64,000 bases of DNA from Mariniblastus fucicola (GTDB lineage: Bacteria; Planctomycetota; Planctomycetia; Pirellulales; Pirellulaceae): the NCBI RefSeq assembly GCF_008087665.1, contig NZ_CP042912.1, forward strand, positions 2,232,001 through 2,296,000, read 5' to 3'. Made by a program: the position numbers and the translations under genes. Position 1 is the first letter of the stretch; the number at the start of each line of letters is the position of its first letter. Below are positions 16,978 to 26,915 of the stretch, piece after piece. The notes below the pieces were generated by a model. That model worked only from the letters and a program-made list of their open reading frames with translations, searched no databases and was not told the origin of the DNA.

Positions 16978-18570
16978 ATGCGTGCTTTTTCTTTCGTGCT
17001 GTTGTTGGGATTGTCCTCTGTCGCGTTGGTCTTGATCGGGTGTGACGGCGAGGTCCGTGAAGCGGCCAGGCGACCGACGTCTGATCATAGCTATGCTGCT
17101 CCGATGTCAATCGTTGCGAATCATGACGGGATTGTCGCAAATGAAGGGTTCAACACGGAATCCTACGACATCATCGACGAAAACGAATTCGTCGACTCAA
17201 TGACCAACCCCAAATCGACGTTTTCGATTGATGTCGATACAGCGTCCTACAGCAACGTCCGTCGTATGATCAGCGAGGGCAGCATGCCGCCAAAAGGCGC
17301 CGTTCGGATCGAAGAACTTGTCAACTATTTCGACTACAACTACCAGGGCCCGAAGCAGGGCGATCATCCGTTCTCGGTTCACACCGACATTGGCAAGTGT
17401 CCGTGGAACGAAGAAAATCAACTGGTCCGAATTGCCTTAAAAGGGAAAACGTATCCGCAAAGCAAACGTCCGGATTGCAACCTGGTCTTTCTGTTGGACG
17501 TTTCCGGATCGATGAACTCTCCACGGAAACTTCCGTTGGTGAAATCGGCAATGCGAATGCTGGTTGAAAACCTCGATCGCCGCGACCAGATCGCGATCGT
17601 CGTGTACGCCGGATCATCAGGCGTCGTACTGCCGTCGACTCCTGCATCGAGTGCCAAAGAAATTCTTGAAGCGATGGAAAGACTCGAAGCGGGAGGCTCA
17701 ACCAACGGTGGCGAAGGTATTAATTTGGCTTACATGATCGCAGCCGAAAGCTTCATCGAAGACGGTGTCAATCGCGTCATCCTGTGCACCGACGGAGACT
17801 TCAACGTGGGCACGACGAATCGCAGTTCACTGGTCAGTCTGATTGAAGACAAAGCCCGTTCCGGGATTTCGTTAAGCGTGCTTGGGTTTGGGACCGGGAA
17901 TCTGAAAGACGACACGATGGAATCGCTTGCCGATCGTGGAAATGGAAACTACGCCTACATCGATTCGCAACTTGAGGCTCGCAAGGCGCTCGTTGAACAG
18001 ATCAATGGAACGCTGATCACGATCGCCAAGGACGTCAAAATTCAGGTGGATTTCAATCCCGCCAGAGTCAGCAACTATCGTTTGATCGGATACGAAAACC
18101 GGATGTTGGAAAACGAAGACTTTGCCGACGACAAGAAAGACGCCGGAGAGATTGGTGCCGGCCACACCGTGACCGCGCTGTACGAAATCGTGCCTCCGGG
18201 CGGAAAATCTTTGGCTCGCAAGGATGCGGAATCCGAGTTCGTGGAATCTTCGCTAAAGCCCGATGCTGCCAATTCGGATACTGTTTTGAAAGTGAACTTG
18301 CGATACAAACTTCCGGACGAGTCCGAGAGTCAGACGTTTAGTGTCGCTCTGGATCGAAGCGTTTCTGAGCCCGTCGCCATCCCCAGCGGAGACTTTCAGT
18401 TTGCGGCAAGCGTCGCGGCCTATGGGATGCTGTTGCGTGACTCAAAATTCAAGGGCGACGTCGACTGGGAATGGGTGGTCAACGCCGCGAACGAAAGCCT
18501 GGGCGAAGATCGCAACGGGTATCGCAGCGAATTCGTAAAACTGGCGCGACAGGCTTCCGTGTTAGAATGA
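16978..18570 (+). CDS. von Willebrand factor A domain lipoprotein (YfbK-like)
   Basis: 530 aa from ATG 16978. The N-terminus is a lipoprotein signal (LVLIGC lipobox). An N-terminal VWF-associated domain (FSIDVDTASYSNVRRM) precedes the VWA domain, whose MIDAS metal site is DVSGSMN, followed by the TNGGEG and CTDGDFNVG blocks. The C-terminal third (VKIQVDFNPARVSNYRLIGYEN) is the DUF3520 type. This order is that of E. coli YfbK and many planctomycete VWA proteins. Likely a metal-dependent adhesion or scaffold protein at the outer face of a membrane; partners are unknown. Probably its own transcription unit, 160 bp after lptB. Confidence 0.85.
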   Translation: MRAFSFVLLLGLSSVALVLIGCDGEVREAARRPTSDHSYAAPMSIVANHDGIVANEGFNTESYDIIDENEFVDSMTNPKSTFSIDVDTASYSNVRRMISEGSMPPKGAVRIEELVNYFDYNYQGPKQGDHPFSVHTDIGKCPWNEENQLVRIALKGKTYPQSKRPDCNLVFLLDVSGSMNSPRKLPLVKSAMRMLVENLDRRDQIAIVVYAGSSGVVLPSTPASSAKEILEAMERLEAGGSTNGGEGINLAYMIAAESFIEDGVNRVILCTDGDFNVGTTNRSSLVSLIEDKARSGISLSVLGFGTGNLKDDTMESLADRGNGNYAYIDSQLEARKALVEQINGTLITIAKDVKIQVDFNPARVSNYRLIGYENRMLENEDFADDKKDAGEIGAGHTVTALYEIVPPGGKSLARKDAESEFVESSLKPDAANSDTVLKVNLRYKLPDESESQTFSVALDRSVSEPVAIPSGDFQFAASVAAYGMLLRDSKFKGDVDWEWVVNAANESLGEDRNGYRSEFVKLARQASVLE

Positions 18571-18586
18571 CGCTACGGGAATAACG

Positions 18587-19405
18587 CTACGATTTCTTGC
18601 GGTTCGTCGTGATTTTGACTTCTGGCATCAGCTCACCTGGAGCATGTTCCAGGCGTCCTTCTTCACGGGCCGCAACAATGCTCATCCGGATCCGGTTGTT
18701 GGGGTTTTCGACCAGACGAACCAGTTTTACTTCTTTGAAGCCCAGCCAATTCAGCAGCGCCTGAATGCACTCGGGACCATTGGGAAACCATGACATCTCG
18801 TAAACGCCCGACATGACTCGGGTCGTGCTTTCGCGCGACATCGACATGCCAGTCGGATTCTCAGGAACGTTCACTCCAGCCGTACTGACAAAAATGACAT
18901 CCTTCGTCAGGTCGGCAGCAATCTTCAGCCCGGTTATCGGATCGGGCAAATGATAAAAAATGCCGCTGAAGTACGTGAAGTCGAACTTGGGCAAGTTCTG
19001 TTTTGGCGTATCGTACAGGTCCATCACATCGAAACGAATGTTGTCGACCGGAGCAGTTTTGCGATGCTCCTGAGCAAACTTCGCCTGCTTGATCCAGTGC
19101 TCCCGAACGTCGAACCCAACGACCTGGTTCGCACCAAACTCACGCGCGAGAAAACAGTACGCTCCACCGTTGCAGGCACAATCCAGAAACGACTTTCCTT
19201 CCAGCATTGAATCCGGATAGCAGCCTTTGACCAGGTTCGTAAACTGAACGCGCGGCGAAATCAGCGTCACGCCATCGTTGTCCTGTTTCGGAAGCGTTCC
19301 CGTCGGAGAAAAAACTTTCCCCGTGTGGACTTCGTCATTTAGCTCGATGTCATGATGCCAAGGTGCCAGTTCACGGATTTTTTCGATGAGTGCCTGATTG
19401 TCCAA
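18587..19405 (-). CDS. SAM-dependent methyltransferase (CmoB/DUF1698-like)
   Basis: 272 aa. Class I Rossmann methyltransferase: motif I is FLDCACNGGAYCFLARE with VVGFDV following, and motif III/IV is in FDFTYFSGIFYHLPDP. The N-terminal ELAPWHHDIEL block, and the overall length, resemble the CmoB-related (DUF1698) group, but the conserved carboxy-SAM-binding residues were not checked. Its start codon lies 66 bp from the divergent hydrolase gene. The substrate is unknown; tRNA wobble-uridine modification, small molecules or glycans are all possible. Confidence 0.75.
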   Translation of the reverse strand: MDNQALIEKIRELAPWHHDIELNDEVHTGKVFSPTGTLPKQDNDGVTLISPRVQFTNLVKGCYPDSMLEGKSFLDCACNGGAYCFLAREFGANQVVGFDVREHWIKQAKFAQEHRKTAPVDNIRFDVMDLYDTPKQNLPKFDFTYFSGIFYHLPDPITGLKIAADLTKDVIFVSTAGVNVPENPTGMSMSRESTTRVMSGVYEMSWFPNGPECIQALLNWLGFKEVKLVRLVENPNNRIRMSIVAAREEGRLEHAPGELMPEVKITTNRKKS

Positions 19406-19470
19406 GAGTTCACTTCCTGATTAGTTTTGACGGTCGCCGACGCAATTCTGTGTGCTATAGAATAATCGTG

Positions 19471-20370
19471 ATGAGCGAAACTGCCTACAACCCGAAATCG
19501 AACCGTGATCCCAAGCCCAGCTTTCGGAATCGGCTGATGAAAGCCCTGAAAAAGTTTCTGATGACGGTCAGTATTGCCTATCTGATCATCGTGGTCGCGC
19601 TGGTTCTGATGGAAAACCAGATGATCTATCCGGCTCCGAAATTTCCAGCCGGAAACTGGCAGCCCGATTTTGCTCACGAAGATATCGAATTTAGCTCTGC
19701 TGACGGCGTCAAAATTCATGCGTGGCTGATGCAGCCGACAGAAGATCGAGAGATTCCGCGACACGTGCTCTACTGCCATGGCAACGGCGAGAATTTATCA
19801 CACGCCTGTGGTCATCATGGTCTTGAGGTCATACATAACCTCGGTGGCAACGTGATGGTGTTCGACTATCGCGGCTATGGAAAAAGCGAAGGCTCGCCCA
19901 ATGAAGCCGGCATCAAGCTCGACGCTGAACGCGCATTGGATGTTTTCTGCGATCGTTTCCAGATCAAGCCCTCGGAAGTGATCCTGATCGGGCAGTCGCT
20001 TGGAGGAGCCGTCGCCACGCATCTCGCTTCGACACGAGGTTGCAAAGCGCTGATCCTGCAACGGACGTTTAGCTCGTTGCCCGATGTCGCCGCGTCCAAG
20101 TATTTCTGGATTCCAGTTCGCTGGCTGATGCAGAACGATTTCAATTCTGCAGCCGCGATCGAACACTACACCGGACCGCTGTTTCAGTCTCATGGCGAAG
20201 CTGACACAATCGTGCCCATTCGCTTCGGCGAAAAGATCCATGAGAAAACTTCCCATGAACTCAGCAGATTCGTCCGGCTACCCGGCATCGGGCACAACGA
20301 CGGATTTCCGCAAGGCTACTGGCAGCGAATCGACAACTGGCTCACGGAAGTCGAATCCGCGTCAGAGTAA
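19471..20370 (+). CDS. membrane-anchored alpha/beta hydrolase (BEM46/ABHD13-like)
   Basis: 299 aa from ATG 19471. One N-terminal membrane helix ([18 protein letters not shown]) anchors a serine hydrolase domain. Oxyanion region YCHGNGENL, nucleophile elbow GQSLGGAV (GxSxG), acid in HGEADTIVP and the histidine in GIGHNDGF complete the triad in the right order and spacing. The NQMIYPAP block after the helix is typical of this family. Physiological substrate unknown; esters or thioesters are usual. A 50-bp gap separates it from galE on the same strand. Confidence 0.83.
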   Translation: MSETAYNPKSNRDPKPSFRNRLMKALKKFLMTVSIAYLIIVVALVLMENQMIYPAPKFPAGNWQPDFAHEDIEFSSADGVKIHAWLMQPTEDREIPRHVLYCHGNGENLSHACGHHGLEVIHNLGGNVMVFDYRGYGKSEGSPNEAGIKLDAERALDVFCDRFQIKPSEVILIGQSLGGAVATHLASTRGCKALILQRTFSSLPDVAASKYFWIPVRWLMQNDFNSAAAIEHYTGPLFQSHGEADTIVPIRFGEKIHEKTSHELSRFVRLPGIGHNDGFPQGYWQRIDNWLTEVESASE

Positions 20371-20420
20371 TCCCACCAACAAAATCAACTAAACATCCCA
20401 TTCCTGGACAACTGCATACG

Positions 20421-21443
20421 ATGAAAAATATTCTTGTCACTGGCGGCGCCGGCTACATCGGAAGTCACACTTGTCTGGAACTTCTTGAGGCCGGTTTCGC
20501 AGTCACTGCGATCGACAACCTGTGTAACAGCTCGGAAGAATCGCTGCAGCGTGTGCAGAAGCTAACCGGCAAGACGCTGGACTTTCAGAAAGTAGACCTG
20601 CTGGATATCGACGGATTGCGGAAAGTCGTGGCGTCGAAGAAGTTCGATGCCGTGATACACTTCGCTGCACTGAAAGCTGTCGGCGAAAGTGTTGCCAAAC
20701 CATTGCTGTACTATCGCAACAACATCACTGGCACGACGAATCTGCTGGAGGCGATCGGTGAAGCCGGGATCAAGAATTTCGTTTTCAGTTCCAGCGCCAC
20801 GGTTTATGGCATTCCGAAATCGTTGCCTCTGACCGAGGACTCGGACACGCCGATCCATGAAGTCACCAATCCGTACGGGCGTAGCAAGCTGATGATGGAG
20901 TACGTGCTGCGTGACTGGCAGGCTGCGAATCCGAAAGTCAACGTCGCGTTGCTGCGGTACTTCAACCCGGTCGGTGCTCATGCTTCCGGTGAGATTGGCG
21001 AAGATCCGAACGGGATTCCAAACAACTTGCTGCCTTTCGTTTCGCAAGTCGCGGTCGGCAAGCGAGATGAGCTGAGCGTCTTTGGTGGCGACTATGAAAC
21101 CAAAGACGGTACCGGCGTTCGCGACTACATTCACGTCGTCGATCTGGCCAAAGGTCACTTGAAAGCGATCGACGTGCTGGAGAAAGATCCGGGCGTGGTG
21201 GTGTTCAATCTGGGAACCGGAAATGGATACAGCGTTCTTGAGATTGTGAAGGCTTTCGAGAAAGCGGCTGGCAAACCGATTCCTTACAAAGTTGTCGATC
21301 GTCGACCCGGCGATATCGCAGCATGTTATGCCGATCCTGCAAAGGCCGAGTCAGAGCTTGGGTGGAAAGCTGAGAATGGGATTGAAGAAATGTGTGCCGA
21401 TGGGTGGAAGTGGCAGTCTCAGAATCCTGACGGGTACAAGTAG
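20421..21443 (+). CDS. galE: UDP-glucose 4-epimerase
   Basis: 340 aa, full length for GalE. Interconverts UDP-glucose and UDP-galactose with a tightly bound NAD. Seen: NAD-binding [10 protein letters not shown] at residue 7, the [11 protein letters not shown] block, the catalytic SSSATVYG and YGRSK (Y-x-x-x-K), and RYFNPVGAH and [11 protein letters not shown] further on. These are diagnostic of GalE among extended short-chain dehydrogenases. The gene supplies UDP-galactose for glycan synthesis in the cytoplasm. Inverted-repeat elements begin 28 bp after the stop codon. Confidence 0.95.
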   Translation: MKNILVTGGAGYIGSHTCLELLEAGFAVTAIDNLCNSSEESLQRVQKLTGKTLDFQKVDLLDIDGLRKVVASKKFDAVIHFAALKAVGESVAKPLLYYRNNITGTTNLLEAIGEAGIKNFVFSSSATVYGIPKSLPLTEDSDTPIHEVTNPYGRSKLMMEYVLRDWQAANPKVNVALLRYFNPVGAHASGEIGEDPNGIPNNLLPFVSQVAVGKRDELSVFGGDYETKDGTGVRDYIHVVDLAKGHLKAIDVLEKDPGVVVFNLGTGNGYSVLEIVKAFEKAAGKPIPYKVVDRRPGDIAACYADPAKAESELGWKAENGIEEMCADGWKWQSQNPDGYK

Positions 21444-21470
21444 GGCAGCGGTGGCGTTGACGAGGCCAGA

Positions 21471-21612
21471 GGTGGCATAAGCTTCCAGCCTGTGATTGTA
21501 TTGCACCGTATCGGCAACCTCGTTCCCGCTTGGCATCTGTTCGTGGTTGCGGCTTCCAGCCGCAGCAATCGATTTCGTCCACCATGTCCACAGGCTGGAA
21601 GCCTATGCCACC
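21471..21612. repeat. inverted-repeat element, copy 1
   Basis: A 142-bp element bounded by 24-bp inverted arms, 21471-21494 (GGTGGCATAAGCTTCC...) and 21589-21612, with one mismatch. A short inner hairpin (GCGGC/GCCGC type) lies inside around 21549-21565. The same element recurs at 22033-22161. Arms and inner hairpin are shared, while the spacers differ. Confidence 0.9.
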
Positions 21613-21614
21613 TT

Positions 21615-22040
21615 TCACCGTTCGACGGTGGTCTCCAGCCTTCGCCGGTCCAATGCCAACGCGAGCTTCAAAACGCCATAGCCAATCGCGCCACCGATGA
21701 AATACGGTGGAAAATCACCCCAGACAAAAGTCGAGCCCAGCAAAGCTGCTCCGAACTTCGTTCGCCTAAACGCCGCCAGCGGTTCCGGGTTCCACAGCTG
21801 TAGAACTTCCAGCCCGCAAGTCGCCAAGACGACGATCGCGCAAATGCGAACTATCCATTTTGGGTTCGGGAAGATCGTGTAGGCAAGGAAGATGAAAAAC
21901 AGCACGTACGGGATGCCTCCGCCGTGCGAGCTCCACCACTGCGGAAGGTTGGAGCGTGTTGCTGCATAGAGAAAGCAAGCGGCAACAGAAACGGCGCAGA
22001 GCAATGCTGGGACGATTCGCTGGTTTAGAGCCGGTGGCAT
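21615..22040 (-). CDS. DUF2809-like small membrane protein
   Basis: 141 aa with about four hydrophobic segments. The C-terminal half (LEVLQLWNPEPL, FRRTKFGAALLGSTFVWGDF) matches the pattern I know for DUF2809 membrane proteins (E/S-Q-L-Y, R-x-T-x-x-G, F-x-W-x-D). Function unknown in the family. The gene is bracketed by two copies of an inverted repeat; its ATG at 22040 lies in the arm of copy 2 and its last codons abut copy 1. A start further downstream cannot be excluded. Convergent with galE. Confidence 0.7.
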   Translation of the reverse strand: MPPALNQRIVPALLCAVSVAACFLYAATRSNLPQWWSSHGGGIPYVLFFIFLAYTIFPNPKWIVRICAIVVLATCGLEVLQLWNPEPLAAFRRTKFGAALLGSTFVWGDFPPYFIGGAIGYGVLKLALALDRRRLETTVER

Positions 22041-22161
22041 AGGCTTCCAGCCTGTGATTGCATGTCGTCTCGTACTTGCATTGCATCGTCCTCGTCGTTG
22101 CGGCTTCCAGTCGCATTGGTGTATTGCTCAGCGCGTCCACAGGCTGGAAGCCTATGCCACC
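22033..22161. repeat. inverted-repeat element, copy 2
   Basis: A 129-bp element bounded by perfect 24-bp inverted arms, 22033-22056 and 22138-22161, with an inner CGGCTTCCAG hairpin. It is the second copy of the element at 21471-21612 and lies between the DUF2809 gene and the end of serS. Confidence 0.9.
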
Positions 22162-22166
22162 ATCAA

Positions 22167-23447
22167 CTACCCGATCTTCTCGCGTCCGCCCATGAAGGGC
22201 CGCAGCACTTCAGGAATCGTCACGCTCTTGTCAGCGTTTTGGTGATTCTCCAAAATCGAAATCAAAGCCCGACTCAATGCAAACGCGGTCCCGTTGAGCG
22301 TATGCACAAACTTCGTGCCTTTCACATCCTTCTTCTTGTAGCGAATGTTGAGCCGACGTGACTGATAGTCCGTACAGTTTGAAGTCGAAGTCACCTCTCC
22401 GTACTCACCCGCCTCACCGCGGCCAGGCATCCACGCCTCAAGGTCGTACTTTCGATACGCCGGTCCGCCAAGGTCACCCGTTGCCGTGTCGACGACTCGA
22501 TAGGGAACCTCAATCGCATCGAACAAATCGCATTCGATCTGGCGAAGGTCCTCATGAAAGGCATCGCTTTCTTCCGGCAGCGTGAACGCGAACATTTCGA
22601 TTTTTGTAAACTGATGCACGCGATAAAGGCCGCGTGAGGCTCGGCCAGCAGCACCCGCTTCGGTGCGGTAGCAATGACTGATGCCACAAAGTTTGATAGG
22701 CAAATCTTCTTCCGCGATTGTGACGCCCGAGTAAAGTCCGCCAAGCGTGATCTCGGAGGTTCCGATCAGCGACACGTCCATCCCGTCGATGCTGTAGATC
22801 TGCGTTTCCGGGCCGCGAGGGTTGAAGCCGATCCCCTCAAGCACGCTGTCTCGCGCAAGGTCAGGCGTGACCGTTGGCGTGAAGCCACGTTTGACCAACT
22901 CGTTGACCGCGAACTGCTGCAGCGCCAAATCGAGCAAAACCAGATCGCCCTTGAGAAAGTAAAACCCTGCTCCGGTCGTTCGTGCTCCGCCTTCGAAATC
23001 AATCCAGTCATGATGCTGGCCCAAATCCAAATGGTCCATGACGTCGAAATCAAACTCACGAGGCACCGTCTTGCCATCGGAGATCTTCAGGTTGGCTTTG
23101 TCGTCTTTCCCAATCGGCGCGTCCGGATGCGCCATGTTGGGCACAAACTTCTGGATCTCCAGCACTTCCGCGTCGAGCCGATCGTGCTCTTCCTGAGCCG
23201 TGTGCTTTTGTTCGCGAAGCGTGCGGGCTTCTTCCTTGAGCGACTCCCGCTCGGCATCGTCCTTGGCTTTGCCGATCAGTTTCGACGCATCGTTCGACTT
23301 CTTGTTCAGCTCTTCAGCTTCCTGCAATTTCGCTCGTCGACTCGTTTCCAGTTCGACGAATGAGTCCAGATTGATGTCGAGGTTTCGGTTGACGCAGTTT
23401 TCTTTGACAGCGTCGATGTTTTCGAAAATGAATTTGCGGTCGAGCAT
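22167..23447 (-). CDS. serS: seryl-tRNA synthetase
   Basis: 426 aa, normal length. Class II synthetase that charges tRNA-Ser (and tRNA-Sec where present). The N-terminal 100 residues form the long antiparallel coiled coil that holds the tRNA variable arm (runs of Glu/Lys/Ala around LQEAEELNKKSNDASKLIGK). Motif 2 is RGLYRVHQFTKIEMF and motif 3 is LNGTAFALSRALISILEN; the TSTSNCTDYQSRR serine-site block is intact. The stop codon is 5 bp from the repeat element, so its terminator may lie there. No T-box or other leader is evident in the 160 bp upstream. Confidence 0.97.
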   Translation of the reverse strand: MLDRKFIFENIDAVKENCVNRNLDINLDSFVELETSRRAKLQEAEELNKKSNDASKLIGKAKDDAERESLKEEARTLREQKHTAQEEHDRLDAEVLEIQKFVPNMAHPDAPIGKDDKANLKISDGKTVPREFDFDVMDHLDLGQHHDWIDFEGGARTTGAGFYFLKGDLVLLDLALQQFAVNELVKRGFTPTVTPDLARDSVLEGIGFNPRGPETQIYSIDGMDVSLIGTSEITLGGLYSGVTIAEEDLPIKLCGISHCYRTEAGAAGRASRGLYRVHQFTKIEMFAFTLPEESDAFHEDLRQIECDLFDAIEVPYRVVDTATGDLGGPAYRKYDLEAWMPGRGEAGEYGEVTSTSNCTDYQSRRLNIRYKKKDVKGTKFVHTLNGTAFALSRALISILENHQNADKSVTIPEVLRPFMGGREKIG

Positions 23448-23606
23448 TGATCGTCGAGAGGTAAAGAAAGCATTTTGGCGTGAAAATCGACCGGTATGGT
23501 AACAAAACCCATGCAGAATCGATACGCCACGATCTGGCCATGCGTTGTCCGACAGACCAATGTCTCGCCGCGATGCTTCCGGAATCGCCGATTGTGCGTG
23601 GATTGC

Positions 23607-24425
23607 TCAGGCGAGGTTTCGGCGGCGATAGCCTGGAGCACAAACGAGCAAACCGAGGCAAGCAATCAAAGCAGAACCTGGCTCAGGCACGGCAGTGATC
23701 GTTAGCTGAATCGGTTCCGCCAAAGTCGAAAACGATGCGTTCGCAGTCAGGTCGCTTCCGTTGCCGCTAACCAGTTCGACGTCCGAAACGATGCCGTCCA
23801 CAAACTCAAATCCGCCAGCCCGGAACGTGATCGTCGCCGAGGACACGCCTTCGTCCAGCTCAACAGATACTGGAACCGTATTGGTGCCAAATTGGCCGAA
23901 CGTTGCCCGGCCTCCAGAACCTCCGGCTCGAACCGTTTGCCCGCTGGGAGTCGCTCCCGACGCATACTCCCACGTCAGGTTGAACTCTGTCCCGATATTT
24001 CCGCTTTCACCAGAAGCAACCGGTCCGGTAAACGTTGGGATCTCGTTAAACACGTCATCAAGATCAAACGAGCTCAAAGTAAACGAGTGAACTGCGTCGC
24101 CGCTGCTAGTGGCTTCGAAAACCGTCCAGTCGCCAAAGAAACGATTGCCAAGCGTCTGAAAATCCAGCCCGTCGAGGCCGCGGTTAAACAGAGTGAACTC
24201 CGTTCCATCGGGAGATTCAACGCTTCCCATGTTGCCGGCAAATCCGAAAAAGATGCCGGTGCTCTGAATATCCACCCCATAGCTGACGTTCCCATCGCCC
24301 AAAGACTGCTGGAAAAAATTGACGCTAACGTCTGCGGGCTGAGCCGAGGCGGTTGAATTAAAGACACTGAACACGCAAACGAGCAGCATCATCCCGGCAG
24401 CGATTGGCGGGCGGCAGTTGAGCAT
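23607..24425 (-). CDS. PEP-CTERM sorting domain protein
   Basis: 272 aa. Signal peptide (MLLVCVFSVFNSTASAQ) and a beta-rich middle with many Gly/Ser/Thr/Phe residues. The C-terminus is AVPEPGSALIACLGLLVCAPGYRRRNLA, a PEP motif, hydrophobic helix and basic tail. Expected to be exported and handled by an exosortase encoded elsewhere. No enzymatic motif seen. Adjacent to serS on the same strand, but with a 160-bp gap and no functional link. Confidence 0.85.
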   Translation of the reverse strand: MLNCRPPIAAGMMLLVCVFSVFNSTASAQPADVSVNFFQQSLGDGNVSYGVDIQSTGIFFGFAGNMGSVESPDGTEFTLFNRGLDGLDFQTLGNRFFGDWTVFEATSSGDAVHSFTLSSFDLDDVFNEIPTFTGPVASGESGNIGTEFNLTWEYASGATPSGQTVRAGGSGGRATFGQFGTNTVPVSVELDEGVSSATITFRAGGFEFVDGIVSDVELVSGNGSDLTANASFSTLAEPIQLTITAVPEPGSALIACLGLLVCAPGYRRRNLA

Positions 24426-24629
24426 CCAATGATCTCCGAGGCGAATGGTGGGTTCGATCTTGAAAGTGGTATCTCCGATCTTAAGTGCAACTCACTCGCA
24501 TATCAACTTTTATGACACGGCATCCAACCGGAAAATGGCGACAATTCTGACCAATCCGCCACTGGTCGCCATTTGAATCGAAATGTAGACTTCGACTGCG
24601 ATAAAGCTGAAAAAGGAAAAAGTTGATCC

Positions 24630-26141
24630 ATGTTTGATTCACTACAAGACAACCTCAAAGGTGCCTTCAAAACCCTCCGCGGCAAAGGCAAGCTGACCGA
24701 AGCCAATATGCGCGAAGGCCTGAAAATGGTCGAACAGTCGCTGCTGGAGGCCGATGTCAGCTACGACGTCGTCAAAGAGTTCATGCACGGCATCACCAAG
24801 GAAGCGCTTGGTGAAAAAGTCATGTTGGCTCTCGAGCCATCCGAACAATTCATCGGGCTGGTCAACCAGGAACTGATCAACCTGCTGGGCCCGGTCGAAG
24901 ACGGGCTCAACCTCAGCAAAGACATCAACATCATCATGATGTGCGGCCTTCAAGGTGCCGGTAAAACAACGACGTGTGGAAAACTGGCCAAGCTGCTGAT
25001 GCGGCAGAAAGTCAAACCGATGCTTGTCGCGGCTGACTTGCAACGTCCCGCGGCGATCGACCAGCTACACGTGATTGGCGAGCAGGTTGGCGTCGAAGTC
25101 TATTCCGATCGCGACAACAAAGATCCCGTTCAGGTCTGCCGGGACGCCGTTGCGAAAGCGAAAGCTGATGGCTGTCAGGTCGTAATTCTCGATACCGCCG
25201 GCCGCTTGGCGATCGACGAAGAGCTGATGGAGCAGCTGAAAACGATCGACCGCGATGTGCAGCCAGACCACGTTTTCCTCGTCGTCGACGGTATGACCGG
25301 TCAGGATGCGGTTCGCAGTGCAGGTGCTTTCCATGAAGCCCTCGAACTCAACGGTGTCGTGATGACGAAGCTCGACGGTGACACCCGCGGTGGTGCTTTG
25401 CTGTCGGTCAAACATGTCACGGGCGTGCCGATCCGCTTCATCGGTGTTGGCGAGCACCTCGATGATCTGGAGTTCTTTCGTCCTGAAGGCATGGCCGGCC
25501 GAATTCTGGGGCAGGGTGATGTCGTCGGCTTGTTCGAGGAAGCCAGCAAGCTGGTCGACGAAGACGAACAGAAGCGGATGCAGGAGTCGCTGGAGAAGGG
25601 CCAGTTCACGATGGACGACTTCCGCAACCACATGCAGAAGATCGCCAAACCTGGCTTGATGATGAAAATGATGGGCATGCTGCCAGGCATGGGCCAGATG
25701 AAAGACATGATGGCTCAGGTCAATCAGGAGGAACAAGCCGGCCAGATCAAGAAAATGGTCGGGATCATCGACAGCATGACTGCGGCGGAGCGAAAAGATC
25801 CTTCGATCGTCGATGCTCGGCGACGCCAGCGGATTGCGTCGGGTGCCGGATCAGGGGCTCAGCAAGTCAACGAGCTTCTCAAGCAATACGACATGATGAA
25901 GGGCATGATGACCGGAATGGCGGGCATGGGCGCCGGGGACCGAATGCAGAAGATGCAGGAAGTTCAGCAGGCCATGATGGACCCTGCACAGCGTCGGCTT
26001 CCGGGCAGCAAGAAAAGCACGGGTTCGAGGTTGAGTCCAAAACAGCAAAAGAAACGGAAGAAAGAGCTTGAGAAACTTCGCAAGCAGATGAAGCGGGACA
26101 AGAAGAATAAGAAGAAAAAGCCCGGAGAAGATGCGGTTTAG
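24630..26141 (+). CDS. ffh: signal recognition particle protein Ffh
   Basis: 503 aa. SRP54-type GTPase that targets nascent membrane proteins to the Sec translocon together with FtsY and 4.5S RNA. N domain (about 1-85), G domain with P-loop GLQGAGKTT, DTAGRLAIDEE and TKLDGDTRGG, and a methionine-rich M domain from about residue 325 (MMKMMGMLPGMGQMKDMM). The C-terminal tail is strongly basic (KKRKKELEKLRKQMKRDKK). It is the first gene of the cluster with rpsP, trmD and rplS, a common bacterial arrangement, although a 231-bp gap with its own leader precedes rpsP. Confidence 0.97.
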   Translation: MFDSLQDNLKGAFKTLRGKGKLTEANMREGLKMVEQSLLEADVSYDVVKEFMHGITKEALGEKVMLALEPSEQFIGLVNQELINLLGPVEDGLNLSKDINIIMMCGLQGAGKTTTCGKLAKLLMRQKVKPMLVAADLQRPAAIDQLHVIGEQVGVEVYSDRDNKDPVQVCRDAVAKAKADGCQVVILDTAGRLAIDEELMEQLKTIDRDVQPDHVFLVVDGMTGQDAVRSAGAFHEALELNGVVMTKLDGDTRGGALLSVKHVTGVPIRFIGVGEHLDDLEFFRPEGMAGRILGQGDVVGLFEEASKLVDEDEQKRMQESLEKGQFTMDDFRNHMQKIAKPGLMMKMMGMLPGMGQMKDMMAQVNQEEQAGQIKKMVGIIDSMTAAERKDPSIVDARRRQRIASGAGSGAQQVNELLKQYDMMKGMMTGMAGMGAGDRMQKMQEVQQAMMDPAQRRLPGSKKSTGSRLSPKQQKKRKKELEKLRKQMKRDKKNKKKKPGEDAV

Positions 26142-26372
26142 CGCTTCTCGAATGCCGAATATATCGTTACGATACGTGGCTTAAATTGGCCGAATTTGGG
26201 GCTGGAATTCATTTCGCCCCGCAAAAACCGGGCTTTCTGTACCGGTCGCGTTAAGAGTGCAAACTGGCTCGATCCAAGTGCATTTGGCTGATGCCGCTGA
26301 AATAGCGGCCAAAACGATTCAAATACACATTTTTGCTGATTTTCAGCGCCAAGACATCGAAGGAAACCGAAA

Positions 26373-26912
26373 GTGGCAGTCAAAATCCGCCTGAAAAAGA
26401 TGGGACGCTCGCATCGTCCGTTTTTCCGTGTCTGTGCCATGGATGTTCGTTCTCCCCGTGACGGTCGCGTCATCGAAGAACTTGGAACGTACGATCCAAT
26501 GGTTCCGGAAACGGATGCCCGTGCCATTCTCAATGGCGAGCGAATCTCGTATTGGCTTGGCGTTGGAGCGCAACCGTCTCCCAAGGTCGGCACGCTGATC
26601 AAGAAATACGGTGCCGAAGGCTCACACCTTGAAGCTCAAGCCGAAGCGATTGGTCGTCTTGGCGATCGTCGTGCGTCTGCGATTGAGTCGGCTCGTGCGG
26701 CTGCGTCCAGCGTCAAAATGCCTGACGTAACCAAGCCATCAGAAGATCCGGCACCGGCGGAAGGCGAAGCAACTGCTGACGCTCCGAAGGCAGAAGGCGA
26801 AGAGGCCAAAACAGACGACGCTGCTCCAGCGGCTGAAGAAGCCAAAGCAGAAGCTCCAGCGGCTGAGGATAAACCAGCCGAGGCAGCTACTGAAGAGAAG
26901 AAGGCCGAATAG
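26373..26912 (+). CDS. rpsP: 30S ribosomal protein S16 with long acidic/Ala tail
   Basis: 179 aa, GTG start. Residues 1-85 are canonical S16 (VKIRLKKMGRSHRPFFR, DGRVIEELGTYDP, WLGVGAQPS). Typical S16 is 80-90 aa. Here the last 80 or so residues are a low-complexity Ala/Glu/Pro/Lys tail (EEAKAEAPAAEDKPAEAATEE). Such tails occur in some phyla and are probably disordered. The stop codon is 3 bp from trmD, so the two are co-translated or at least co-transcribed. Confidence 0.95.
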   Translation: MAVKIRLKKMGRSHRPFFRVCAMDVRSPRDGRVIEELGTYDPMVPETDARAILNGERISYWLGVGAQPSPKVGTLIKKYGAEGSHLEAQAEAIGRLGDRRASAIESARAAASSVKMPDVTKPSEDPAPAEGEATADAPKAEGEEAKTDDAAPAAEEAKAEAPAAEDKPAEAATEEKKAE

Positions 26913-26915
26913 TAC

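Noticed and set aside
22054-22361. Short plus-strand open frames across the repeat and serS end.
   Set aside because: They read the repeat arms (recurring RLEAYAT and QAGSLCH peptides) and the antisense of serS, and have no family signature.
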